Assembly: GCF_018860975.1 (NCBI RefSeq)
Contig: NZ_JAHKQI010000002.1
Location: 1-64,000 of the forward strand
Source of the DNA: Lentibacter algarum
Lineage (GTDB): Bacteria > Pseudomonadota > Alphaproteobacteria > Rhodobacterales > Rhodobacteraceae
Reading direction: 5' to 3'
DNA length: 64,000 nucleotides
Shown here: positions 1 through 8,400 of the stretch, in pieces
Position numbering within the stretch: position 1 is the first letter of the stretch
Layout: each line of letters starts with the position of its first letter
Notes under the pieces: generated by a model
Told to the model about the DNA's origin: nothing
Database searches by the model: none
What the model saw: only the letters and a program-made list of their open reading frames with translations
Made by a program: the position numbers and the translations under genes

Positions 1-1
1 A

Positions 2-322
2 CACAGACCGGTCACGATCGTAACGGACAAGGCCCACTCATATCGACGGGTAATCCGCGAGATCAATCACCACTATGATCCAGATTTTGACAGCATCCTG
101 CATATCGATAGAAAGTGGCAAAACAACCTGATCGAGAGCGACCACGCCTGAATGAAACGCCTACTAGGATACCGCCAAAGTTTCCGATCTTTGCGAACAG
201 CCAAGGCGACGCTCAGCGGCATCGAGACCATCCGAACAATCAAACGCGGCCACATCCATCAAATACAACCAGGTGTCAAAGGGGAGATCCAGTTTATCGG
301 CCAACTGTTCGAAGCTCCATGA
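2..322 (+). pseudogene. IS6-family transposase, C-terminal fragment with an in-frame stop
   Basis: Translation in the frame of base 2 gives a typical IS6-family C-terminus. VTDKAHSYRRVIREIN carries the second catalytic Asp region, HIDRKWQNNLIESDHA carries the catalytic Glu, and then come RQSFRSLRTAKATLSGIE and KGEIQFIGQLF. A TGA at 149-151 interrupts the frame right after ESDHA, where intact members continue with residues like ALK. Matching protein resumes at once in the same frame, so this is a point nonsense change and not a frameshift. The stop falls just past the catalytic Glu and removes the last ~57 residues, so the enzyme is probably dead. The N-terminus lies outside the window. Confidence 0.8.
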
Positions 323-360
323 CCAACCACATCCACCCAACAACAAACTGACCTAAGCCG

Positions 361-377
361 TATAACGCAACAGTCCC
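361..377. repeat. IS6-type terminal inverted repeat
   Basis: On the plus strand this reads TATAACGCAACAGTCCC. It matches the reverse complement of the IS6/IS26-type end, TTTGCAACAGTGCC, over the GCAACAGT core. It lies 38 bases after the transposase stop, a normal position for this family. The partner repeat is outside the window. Confidence 0.65.
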
Positions 378-526
378 ATCTCAAGCGGGTCACAGGTCTA
401 GAGCGACCATTCAACAGCGGATTTACCCAGCACCACCCTTAACTGGGGCGATGTGACACGCCGCCGATACTTTGCGTTGCCTGTTTTCGACAGCTTGAGG
501 TGCGGTAGGTCCATTGAAAGCCTCAT
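378..526 (-). pseudogene. Tyrosine-recombinase (phage-type integrase) N-terminal remnant, cut by the IS
   Basis: Reading leftwards from an ATG at 526, the frame gives MRLSMDLPHLKLSKTGNAK, then YRRRV and VLGKSAVEWSL, followed by a TAG at 398-400. This looks like the N-terminus of bacterial integrases that start with a DLPHL..Y.YRRRV...LGK.E.EWSL motif and continue SLKTRDP. After the TAG the same frame still reads TCDPLE, the expected continuation, up to the IS end at 377. So the gene has both a nonsense codon and an IS insertion. It lies 3' of tRNA-Leu, where integrated islands usually keep their integrase. The integrase call is my recognition of the motif, without an alignment. Confidence 0.65.
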
Positions 527-607
527 GTTCTTAACGCCATCTTGTGTAGCGTTTGTGAAGTGGTTTGCCCACTAACACCATGTAAACATAACGAAATCAA
601 CGAAATT
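527..607. other. Spacer between integrase remnant and tRNA-Leu
   Basis: There is no ORF, hairpin or clear promoter here. If an island once integrated into the tRNA gene, this segment would be the island DNA between the attachment site and int. I see no second copy of the tRNA 3' end in it. Confidence 0.4.
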
Positions 608-694
608 TGGTGCCCAGGAGAGGACTCGAACCTCCACGTCCTTACGAACACTAGCACCTGAAGCTAGCGCGTCTACCAATTCCGCCACCTGGGC
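608..694 (-). tRNA. tRNA-Leu (anticodon CAG)
   Basis: On the minus strand the gene starts GCCCAGG and ends CCTGGGC-A-CCA. The seven-base acceptor stem pairs fully and the CCA is encoded (608-610). The D-arm contains GGAATTGGTAGAC. The anticodon stem-loop is GCTAGC-TTCAGGT-GCTAGT, giving anticodon CAG and reading CUG codons. A long variable arm (GTTCGTAAGGACGTGG) marks a class II tRNA, and the T-arm has the GGTTCGAGTCC loop. The length is 87 nt with CCA. Its 3' end faces the integrase remnant, so it is a plausible island attachment site. Confidence 0.96.
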
Positions 695-837
695 AGGTGT
701 CGTGAAACGCGATTTAAGGTGGGGTTCGAGCACTGTCAACGACATTCGCGGCATTTAGGTGCAAACTGTCATATCACCTTGCCGATTTTGCTATTCAAGC
801 GTAACAAAAGGCTAGTTTTGAATTTCGGAGGCCTCGC

Positions 838-1818
838 ATGACCAAGCTTGTAACTATTTTCGGCGGATCAGGGTTTGTCGGGCGTTATATTGCGCAAAAG
901 CTGGCGGCGGATGGCTGGCGGGTTCGGGTTGCGGTGCGCCGTCCGAACGAGGCCTTGCATGTGAAGCCCTACGGTGTTGTCGGGCAAGTCGAACCGGTGT
1001 TCTGCAATATCCGCGACGATGCGAGCGTAGCCGCTGTTATGACGGGCGCCGATGCTGTGGTGAACTGTGTTGGCACGTTCGACCGCAAAGGCCGCAACAA
1101 CTTTGACGCCGTGCAGCACGAAGGCGCCGAACGTGTGGCTCGGATTGCTGCGGCACACAGTGTTGGCACGCTGGTGCATATCTCGGCACTTGGGATCGAG
1201 GCTGACGAGAAGAGCGAATATGCAGCCTCTAAGCGCGCTGGCGAGGAAGGTGTTTTGCAACACTTCCCGCGCGCTATGATCTTGCGCCCTAGTGTTATCT
1301 TCGGGCCGGAAGACGGATTTTTTAACAGGTTTGCCAGCATGACACGTATGGGGCCTTTCCTGCCTTTGGTTGGTGGAGGTACAATGTTCCAGCCCGTTTA
1401 TGTTGAAGATGTAGCTCTTGCCGCCGTGAAAGGTGTTAACGGAGAAGCACATGGCACTTTCGAACTTGGCGGGCCAGAAGCCAAGAGCCTGCGTGGGTGG
1501 GTCGATCAGGTGATGCAAGAAGTGAACCGCGAGAAGATCGTGATCAAGCTGCCGATGTTCATGGGCCGGATCATGGCTTGGGGTTTTGATCTGATGCAGA
1601 CACTTTCGCTAGGATTGTTTAGAAACGGTTTGATTACGCGCGATCAGGTTAAACAGCTGGGTTCGGATAGCGTTGTTTCGGACAGTGCAAAGACACTTGC
1701 GGATTTGGGCATAAAGCCAGTTGCAGCCGAGTCGGTTATTGACAGTTATCTATGGCGTTACCGTCCGTCGGGGCAGTATGATGCCATCCGTGATTCCGCC
1801 AAAAACTTGAAGATCTAA
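838..1818 (+). CDS. NAD(P)-binding epimerase/reductase, complex I NDUFA9-like
   Basis: This 326-residue extended short-chain dehydrogenase resembles the NDUFA9 accessory subunit of complex I found in alphaproteobacteria and mitochondria. The N-terminal nucleotide-binding loop is visible as TIFGGSGFVGRYIAQKL (residues ~6-22). A Rossmann domain follows, with NCVGTF near residue 76 and an HISALG strand. The usual YxxxK is reduced to EYAASKRAGE (~residues 123-132). ATG at 838 follows GGAGG with good spacing. It converges on uppP, and the two stop codons overlap by four bases. A free-standing NAD-dependent reductase is an alternative, as no complex I genes are nearby. Confidence 0.85.
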   Translation: MTKLVTIFGGSGFVGRYIAQKLAADGWRVRVAVRRPNEALHVKPYGVVGQVEPVFCNIRDDASVAAVMTGADAVVNCVGTFDRKGRNNFDAVQHEGAERVARIAAAHSVGTLVHISALGIEADEKSEYAASKRAGEEGVLQHFPRAMILRPSVIFGPEDGFFNRFASMTRMGPFLPLVGGGTMFQPVYVEDVALAAVKGVNGEAHGTFELGGPEAKSLRGWVDQVMQEVNREKIVIKLPMFMGRIMAWGFDLMQTLSLGLFRNGLITRDQVKQLGSDSVVSDSAKTLADLGIKPVAAESVIDSYLWRYRPSGQYDAIRDSAKNLKI

Positions 1819-2618
1819 CTATAAGCCAGCCCTAACAAGATGACTCCTAGCCCGATGCGGTAGATGACATATGGCGTGTAGCTGACCGTGCGTAACAGGC
1901 GCATCATGATGCCCAAGGCAAAGAACGCCGCTACAAAAGCGAAGGCCGCGGCGATTGCGCCATCGCGAGCAACCTGTGCATCGGCCGTTGCTATTACCTC
2001 AGCCCCCAGGAGCGCGCCCGATGCGATGATTGTCGGGATCGACATAAGCATCGCGATTTTGGCGGCGTCTTGGCGAGAGTAACCCAACATGCGCCCGGCG
2101 GTAATGCAAATACCTGAACGTGACGTGCCCGGAATGAGCGCCACTGCTTGCCAGAGGCCCATTTTGATGGCGTCGCTCAGTGTCCAGTCTGCATCGGTTT
2201 TCTCGGTGCTTCCACGACGGTCTGCCCACCAAAGAAGGAGGCCAAACAGGAGCATTGTCCAACCAATCACTGTCATCGAGCGCATCATATCGCTAATACC
2301 TGTGAGCTTTAGAAACAGGCCAAACACGATTGCTGGAATTGTAGCAATGAGCAGCAGGAATGCGAGTTTTGAGCCCACTGTGTCGATACGACCAGTCAGC
2401 ATTCGTGGTATGCCCGCTAGGCCAAGCGATACGTCTCGCCAGAAATAGAGGGCAACAGCAAAGAGTGTGCCGACGTGCACGGCTACGTCTATGGCTTGGC
2501 CCTGATCCTGCGCTGTGCTGAGCTCGGAGATCAGGATCAAGTGCCCTGACGACGATACGGGCAAGAACTCGGTGATACCCTGCACGAAAGCGACGAGAAT
2601 CAGAAGATAAAGGGGCAT
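1815..2618 (-). CDS. uppP: Undecaprenyl-diphosphatase UppP (BacA family)
   Basis: This 267-residue polytopic membrane enzyme dephosphorylates undecaprenyl diphosphate to regenerate the lipid carrier for peptidoglycan and O-antigen synthesis. Two signature motifs are visible. The first is EFLPVSSSGHLIL near residues 17-29, with the Glu and Ser/His of the active site. The second is LIPGTSRSG near residues 161-169. About eight hydrophobic segments cover the protein and the length is normal. It is divergent from gltD across a 212-base gap and shares four terminal bases with the upstream reductase gene. BacA overexpression gives bacitracin tolerance in other species. Confidence 0.95.
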   Translation of the reverse strand: MPLYLLILVAFVQGITEFLPVSSSGHLILISELSTAQDQGQAIDVAVHVGTLFAVALYFWRDVSLGLAGIPRMLTGRIDTVGSKLAFLLLIATIPAIVFGLFLKLTGISDMMRSMTVIGWTMLLFGLLLWWADRRGSTEKTDADWTLSDAIKMGLWQAVALIPGTSRSGICITAGRMLGYSRQDAAKIAMLMSIPTIIASGALLGAEVIATADAQVARDGAIAAAFAFVAAFFALGIMMRLLRTVSYTPYVIYRIGLGVILLGLAYS

Positions 2619-2830
2619 GCGGACGCCTGCTGTTATGACTTTTCAGCAGGTATAAACGGGTTCACGCGGAAGGGAAGTTTGATATTAAGTCCGATTCGGA
2701 ACTTTAATTTGAGAATTTTTTCCTGATTGTTGAGTTTCGCATTCATTTTCTCGACATTATGTCAGTAGTTATGACTTTTATTTCTCTGGCTGGTAGACTA
2801 GACCAACTGAACGGAAAAAGGAGACGGGCT
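2619..2830. promoter_or_regulatory. Divergent uppP / gltD intergenic region
   Basis: The 212 bases must hold the promoters for uppP (left) and the glt operon (right). The stretch 2670-2760 is AT-rich compared with its surroundings and is the likely promoter core, but I cannot assign -35/-10 boxes with confidence. An imperfect dyad with TGGT/ACCA arms lies at about 2791-2805, just before the gltD ribosome binding site AAGGAGACGG, and could be a regulator site. Confidence 0.35.
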
Positions 2831-4264
2831 GTGGCTAAGCAACCGATGTTGAAGTTTGTTACTGTAGAACGGGACATGCCTGAAAAGAGGGCGGCACGAA
2901 CACGCAATGCGGATTTCGATGAGATCTATGCGGAATTCGCCAAGGCCAAGGCCGCCGAACAGGCGAGCCGGTGCAGCCAATGTGGAGTTCCTTACTGTCA
3001 GAACCACTGCCCGCTTCACAACAACATACCTGATTGGTTGAACCTTACCGCAACCGGACGCCTTGAAGAGGCATACCAAGTCAGCCAAGAGACAAACACC
3101 TTCCCCGAGATCTGCGGCCGCATTTGCCCGCAAGACCGCCTGTGTGAAGGCAATTGCGTGATTGAGAGCTCGGGCCACGGCACTGTGACCATCGGCGCTG
3201 TCGAAAAATACATCACTGACACCGCGTGGGAAAATGGTTGGGTGACACCCGTCAAGCCAAGCGTTGAGCGCGAAGAGAGTGTTGGCATCATCGGCGCCGG
3301 GCCCGGCGGCCTTGCGGCGGCAGAGCGACTGCGCGCTCAAGGTGTGCAAGTTACGGTTTATGACCGCTACGATCGCGCTGGCGGTTTGATGACCTATGGC
3401 ATCCCCGGCTTCAAGCTAGAGAAAGATATCGTCATGCGGCGGATCGACCAGCTTGAGCAAGGCGGCGTGCAGTTTGTTCTCAACTGCACCGTCGGTGTCG
3501 ACCTGAGTTTTGACGATATCCGCGCCAAGCATGAGGCTGTTGTTATCGCCACTGGCGTCTATAAAACTAGAGACTTGCAAGGGCCTGGAGCTGGCGCGAA
3601 GGGCATCGTCAATGCGATTGATTATCTCACTGCATCCAACCGGCTGAACTTTGGAGACACCGTTCCCGAGATCGACAGTGGTGAGTTGTTTGCCAAGGGA
3701 AAGAACGTTGTTGTTATTGGCGGTGGTGACACAGCTATGGATTGTGTTCGCACAGCTATCAGACAAGGAGCGGAGAGCGTGAAGTGCTTGTATCGTCGTG
3801 ACCGCGCAAACATGCCCGGCTCGCAGCGCGAAGTGCAAAACGCCGAAGAAGAAGGCGTTATCTTCGAGTGGCTTGCGGCGCCTTCAGGCTTTGTCGGTGA
3901 TGCTGTCAGCGCTGTTAAGGTGCAAAAAATGCGCCTTGGTGCGCCGGATGCGAGCGGACGGCAAAGCCCAGAAGTTATCGAAGGGGCCGACTATAACGAG
4001 AAGGCTGATCTGGTGATTAAGGCTCTTGGCTTTGAGCCGGAAGACCTTCCGATGCTCTGGGGATGCGCTGATTTACCTGTGACCCGCTGGGGCACGGTTA
4101 AGGCAGCTTTCACCACTGGCGAGACCGACCTCGACAACGTTTATGCAGTTGGCGACATCGTGCGTGGTGCAAGCCTTGTTGTTTGGGCGATCAAAGATGG
4201 ACGCGACTGTGCAGATGCTATCATCGACCGTCTGTATAACCGCAAGGATATCGCCGCTGAATAG
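2831..4264 (+). CDS. gltD: Glutamate synthase (NADPH), small (beta) subunit GltD
   Basis: GltD oxidises NADPH and passes electrons through FAD and iron-sulfur clusters to GltB, which makes glutamate from glutamine and 2-oxoglutarate. The 477-residue protein begins with cysteine clusters for 4Fe-4S centres (CSQCGVPYCQNHCP, then ICGRICPQDRLCEGNC). An FAD-binding GAGPGGLAAAERL and an NADPH-binding VIGGGDTAMD follow. I chose GTG at 2831 because AAAAAGGAGACGG precedes it. An in-frame ATG at 2759 would add 24 residues with no homology-like character. It heads a four-gene run with gltB last, which is unusual because two unrelated genes lie between the subunits. Confidence 0.95.
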   Translation: MAKQPMLKFVTVERDMPEKRAARTRNADFDEIYAEFAKAKAAEQASRCSQCGVPYCQNHCPLHNNIPDWLNLTATGRLEEAYQVSQETNTFPEICGRICPQDRLCEGNCVIESSGHGTVTIGAVEKYITDTAWENGWVTPVKPSVEREESVGIIGAGPGGLAAAERLRAQGVQVTVYDRYDRAGGLMTYGIPGFKLEKDIVMRRIDQLEQGGVQFVLNCTVGVDLSFDDIRAKHEAVVIATGVYKTRDLQGPGAGAKGIVNAIDYLTASNRLNFGDTVPEIDSGELFAKGKNVVVIGGGDTAMDCVRTAIRQGAESVKCLYRRDRANMPGSQREVQNAEEEGVIFEWLAAPSGFVGDAVSAVKVQKMRLGAPDASGRQSPEVIEGADYNEKADLVIKALGFEPEDLPMLWGCADLPVTRWGTVKAAFTTGETDLDNVYAVGDIVRGASLVVWAIKDGRDCADAIIDRLYNRKDIAAE

Positions 4265-4335
4265 GCCGGAAGGCTGGATTTGTGCTAAGGTTACGGCGCG
4301 GTAAGCCTGCCGTGAATGGTGAAAGGAATTTGAAC

Positions 4336-5001
4336 ATGAAACGTATCGCTACAGTTTTATTTGCCCTCATAGCCGGCGCACCAGCTATGGCCGATGTGAG
4401 CTTTCCTGAGGGTTGTGTTCCGATTGCAAACGTACTGAAAACCAACTGCACCGCGACGATTGTGATGAGGTGTGGAAGCGGCTTCACCGAGGACACCTAC
4501 ACAAACGGCACTCGTGTTGACCGCCACATCTTTGGCCACGGCTGGGACTTGCGAGGCTATGTCTCTGAAGCAAACTCATTTACCGCGTCCATAGATACCA
4601 CAAGCGGCCATGGTATGACGCTTGAGGAACTGGCCGAAACCGGTACAGCCACTGGCAAACGCAAAGGCACCTTCAAGACCCGCGTCGTAAGAGACCGCCC
4701 GATTGGCGTTGAAAACACGTTCACCCTCAGTGACGAGACCGTCACTTTGAGCGGCGTCGAAATGCGCAAAGGAGTCGCCAAGCGGTTGTTCATTGTGAAC
4801 CCGAACAACCGTGACTTAGATTCGGTTTGGGAGATCGAAATCTTTGTTTCAAAAGAGAAAAACCTCTTCTTTGAAGGGCGCAGCACCCAGAGAATGATGG
4901 GCCGTGTTGGCATGCGCGAACAAGACCCCAAGGAAATTGTCTTTCCCGGAGATGACGGGTTTGGCTCGGTAACTTCACCATATGGATGCGGTGAGCAATG
5001 A
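4336..5001 (+). CDS. Secreted protein of unknown function in the glt operon
   Basis: The 221-residue product starts with a clear Sec signal peptide (MKRIATVLFALIAGAPAMA, cut before DVSFPEG). It should therefore be periplasmic or exported. Four cysteines (in PEGCVP, TNCTA, MRCGS and YGCGE) could form two disulfides. I recognise no domain. ATG at 4336 follows AAAGGAAT with good spacing, while an upstream in-frame start would bury the signal peptide. It lies 71 bases after gltD, and its stop overlaps the next gene by four bases (ATGA), so the two are probably co-translated. Its location between gltD and gltB does not by itself show a role in nitrogen assimilation. Confidence 0.75.
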   Translation: MKRIATVLFALIAGAPAMADVSFPEGCVPIANVLKTNCTATIVMRCGSGFTEDTYTNGTRVDRHIFGHGWDLRGYVSEANSFTASIDTTSGHGMTLEELAETGTATGKRKGTFKTRVVRDRPIGVENTFTLSDETVTLSGVEMRKGVAKRLFIVNPNNRDLDSVWEIEIFVSKEKNLFFEGRSTQRMMGRVGMREQDPKEIVFPGDDGFGSVTSPYGCGEQ

Positions 5002-5423
5002 GCAGAAACCTGTTAAAAGGACAGTGCCTATGCGGAGCCGTCAAAATCACGGTGCGTGATCCGGCAGGTTGGGTTGGTGTGTGCCATTGTGACATGTGCA
5101 AGCGCTGGTCGGGTGCGGTGTTTTCCAGCTTCCCCGCCAAAGACGTAACTGTTGCCGGTGCTGTAGAAACCTACCAATCTTCACCGACTTCGACGCGCTC
5201 GTTTTGCCCGAAGTGCGGCTCGCATTTGTATATGCAAGATGCGGGCGAACCAAACTATGACATGATGCCAGGCCTGTTTGACGCAACGCGCGACTGGCCT
5301 TTGACATCAGAAATATACACCGATCACGCCCTGTGTTGGGCGCACCTTGCCGGCCCACACAAACGTGCCACGCAAAACGAATACGAAGCCGAATATCCTT
5401 CGCCAATGGGAGACAAACCATGA
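4998..5423 (+). CDS. GFA-family (glutathione-dependent formaldehyde-activating-like) zinc protein
   Basis: This 141-residue protein has the GFA/CENP-V fold signature. The N-terminal GQCLCGAVKI supplies CxC, CHCDMCKRWSG supplies further zinc ligands, and FCPKCGSHLY gives the CxxC of the structural zinc. The length is typical of single-domain members. Substrates of most family members are unknown, and S-hydroxymethyl-glutathione formation is established only for a few. It is coupled on both sides by ATGA overlaps, with the secreted protein upstream and gltB downstream, so gltB translation may depend on ribosomes finishing this gene. Confidence 0.88.
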   Translation: MSRNLLKGQCLCGAVKITVRDPAGWVGVCHCDMCKRWSGAVFSSFPAKDVTVAGAVETYQSSPTSTRSFCPKCGSHLYMQDAGEPNYDMMPGLFDATRDWPLTSEIYTDHALCWAHLAGPHKRATQNEYEAEYPSPMGDKP

Positions 5424-8400
5424 CCAAATTTGATGAGAACTGGGCCGCCGCCGAAGAAGCCAAACGCAAGTGGATGACCGAGAACGGGCTCTATAGCGAA
5501 GAAGAAGAGCACTCTTCTTGCGGCGTTGGACTAGTTGTTTCTATCGACGGAAAGCCGAGCCGGCAGGTCGTTGAAAACGGTATCGCGGCGCTTAAAGCGA
5601 TCTGGCACCGAGGGGCTGTTGATGCTGATGGCAAGACAGGTGACGGCGCGGGCATTCATGTGCAAATTCCGGTGGACTTCTTTTATGATCAGATCAAACG
5701 CACCGGACACGAGCCACGCCTTGATGAACTGATGGCTGTTGGGCAGATCTTTTTGCCACGCACCAACTTTAGCGCGCAAGAAGCTTGCCGCACGATCGTC
5801 GAAACTGAAGTGCTTCGCTTGGGCTACCATATTTACGGCTGGCGGCATGTGCCTGTTGAAGTGAGTTGCCTTGGCGAAAAGGCCAATGCGACGCGCCCCG
5901 AGATCGAGCAGATCCTGATCTCAAATGGCAAGGGTGTTGATGAAGAGCAGTTCGAGCGAGAGCTTTATGTTATCCGTCGCCGCATTGAAAAGGCTGTGAC
6001 GGCGGCTGGCATACAGGGGCTATATGTGAGTTCGCTATCCTGCCGCTCGGTGATCTACAAAGGCATGATGCTCGCCGAGCAAGTCGCGGTGTTTTACCCT
6101 GACTTGATGGATGAGCGCTTCGAGAGCGCCTTTGCGATTTATCACCAGCGGTATTCGACCAACACATTCCCGCAGTGGTGGCTCGCGCAGCCTTTCCGCA
6201 TGCTGGCGCACAACGGCGAGGTAAACACGCTCAAAGGCAACGTGAACTGGATGAAGAGTCACGAAATTCGCATGGCGAGCAGCTTTTTTGGAGAGCTGGC
6301 AGAAGACATCAAGCCGATTGTGCAGCCGGGATCGTCAGATTCTGCCGCGCTGGATGCGGTGTTTGAGGTGCTCGTCCGCGCAGGCCGTGATGCGCCCATG
6401 GCCAAGACCATGCTGGTGCCTGAAAGCTGGAGCAAGCAAGCGGTTGAGTTGCCCCAAGCGTGGCGCGACATGTACAGCTATTGTAACTCGGTGATGGAGC
6501 CGTGGGACGGCCCTGCTGCGCTGGCGATGACAGATGGCCGGTGGGTGTGTGCGGGACTCGACCGCAACGGCCTACGCCCCATGCGCTATGTGGTGACAGG
6601 CGACGGGCTTTTGATCGCCGGTTCCGAAGCAGGCATGGTGCCGATTGACGAAGCAAATGTTGTCGAGAAAGGCGCGCTTGGGCCTGGGCAGATCATTGCG
6701 GTTGATATGAAAGACGGTGCGCTTTTCCACGACACCGAGATCAAGGACAAGATGGCTTCGGCACAACCTTTTGGAAAATGGGTCGGTAGCATCAACGAAC
6801 TGGAAGAAGCGCTTTCTGGTGTAACAGAGACTGTTTTGTTTGAAGGCGAGGAATTGCGCAAACGCCAAATCGCCGCTGGCTACAGCATGGAAGAGCTGGA
6901 ACAGATCCTTGCGCCAATGTGTGAAGACGGTAAAGAAACACTGGCCTCGATGGGCGACGATACCCCCAGCGCCGTGCTGTCAAAACAGTATCGCCCACTG
7001 TCGCATTATTTCCGCCAGAACTTTAGTCAGGTGACAAACCCGCCGATCGACAGCTTGCGAGAGTTTCGGGTGATGAGCCTGAAAACGCGTTTTGGTAACC
7101 TCAAGAACGTGCTCGACCAGAGCAGCTCGCAAACCGAGATCTTGGTTGTAGAAAGCCCGTTTGTGGCCAATGCGCAATGGGCCGAGCTGACCAAGCATTT
7201 CAACGCCGAGCTTGTTGAGATCGACTGCTCCTTTGATGCCGATGCAGGCGCAAACGGGCTGCATGACGCTCTAACGCAAATACGCGAGCGCGCTGAAGAT
7301 GCTGTTCGCTCTGGCGCGGGGCATCTTCTGCTGACCGACGAACACCAAGGCGAAGGCCGTGTTGCCATCCCGATGATCTTGGCGACGAGTGCTGTTCACT
7401 CTTGGCTAACACGCAAGGGGCTACGGACATTCTGCTCGCTCAATGTGCGCTCTGCCGAGTGTATTGATCCACATTACTTTGCTGTTTTGGTCGGCTGTGG
7501 CGCGACTGTTGTGAACCCCTATCTGGCGGAAGATAGTGTTGCTGACCGTATCCGCCGCGGCCTGCTTGACGGCACTTTGACGGAAAACATGGCGCGCTAC
7601 CGCGAAGCTGTTGATCAGGGCATGCTCAAGATCATGGCCAAAATGGGCATCAGCGTTGTTTCCTCGTATCGTGGTGGTATGAACTTTGAAGCTATCGGGT
7701 TGAGCCGCGCGATGTGCGCCGAGTTTTTCCCCGGCCTTACAAGCCGGATCAGCGGTATTGGCATTCGAGGCATTCAGGAGAAGGCAGTCTCTATTCATGC
7801 TCAAGGCTGGAAAAATGGTGCAGATGTATTGCCGATTGGTGGCTTCTATAAAGCCCGTAAATCGGGCGAAACACACGCATGGGGTGCGAGCAATATGCAC
7901 CTCTTGCAAGCGGCTTGTAACAGAGCCAGTTTTGCGATGTGGAAGCAATACTCAAAGATGATGCAGAGCAATCCGCCGATCAACTTGCGCGACTTGCTGG
8001 CGATCAAACCGCTTGGCGAGGCCATCCCGCTGGAGGACGTCGAGAGCATAACCAGCATTCGCAAACGCTTTGTGACGCCAGGCATGTCGCTTGGGGCATT
8101 GAGCCCCGAGGCGCACAAAACACTGAACGTGGCGATGAACCGAATTGGGGCAAAGTCAGATAGTGGTGAGGGTGGTGAAGACCCTGCACACTTCTTCCCC
8201 GAGGCAAACGGAGACAACCCGTCTGCGAAGATCAAGCAGGTTGCCTCTGGGCGGTTTGGTGTTACAGCCGAGTATTTGAACCAATGCGAAGAACTTGAGA
8301 TCAAGGTTGCGCAGGGTGCAAAGCCGGGTGAAGGCGGGCAGCTGCCGGGCATGAAAGTGACTGACTTGATTGCTCGCTTGCGGCATTCGACAAAGGGCGT

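Larger units (their letters stand above)
1..377 (+). mobile_element. IS6-family insertion sequence, right end only (window starts inside it)
   Basis: The sequence from the window edge to about 377 is the tail of an IS6-family element. It contains the C-terminal part of a DDE transposase and then a terminal inverted repeat. Read on the minus strand from 377, the end is GGGACTGTTGCGTTATA, close to the IS6/IS26-type end GGCACTGTTGCAAA as I remember it. The bases just outside the repeat continue the reading frame of an integrase on the minus strand, which supports a boundary at about 377. The other end lies outside the window, so target duplications cannot be checked. Confidence 0.75.

Noticed and set aside
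2759-2830. ATG 72 bases upstream of the gltD start in the same frame
   Set aside because: It would add 24 residues with no family character, and a strong AAGGAG ribosome site directly precedes GTG at 2831.
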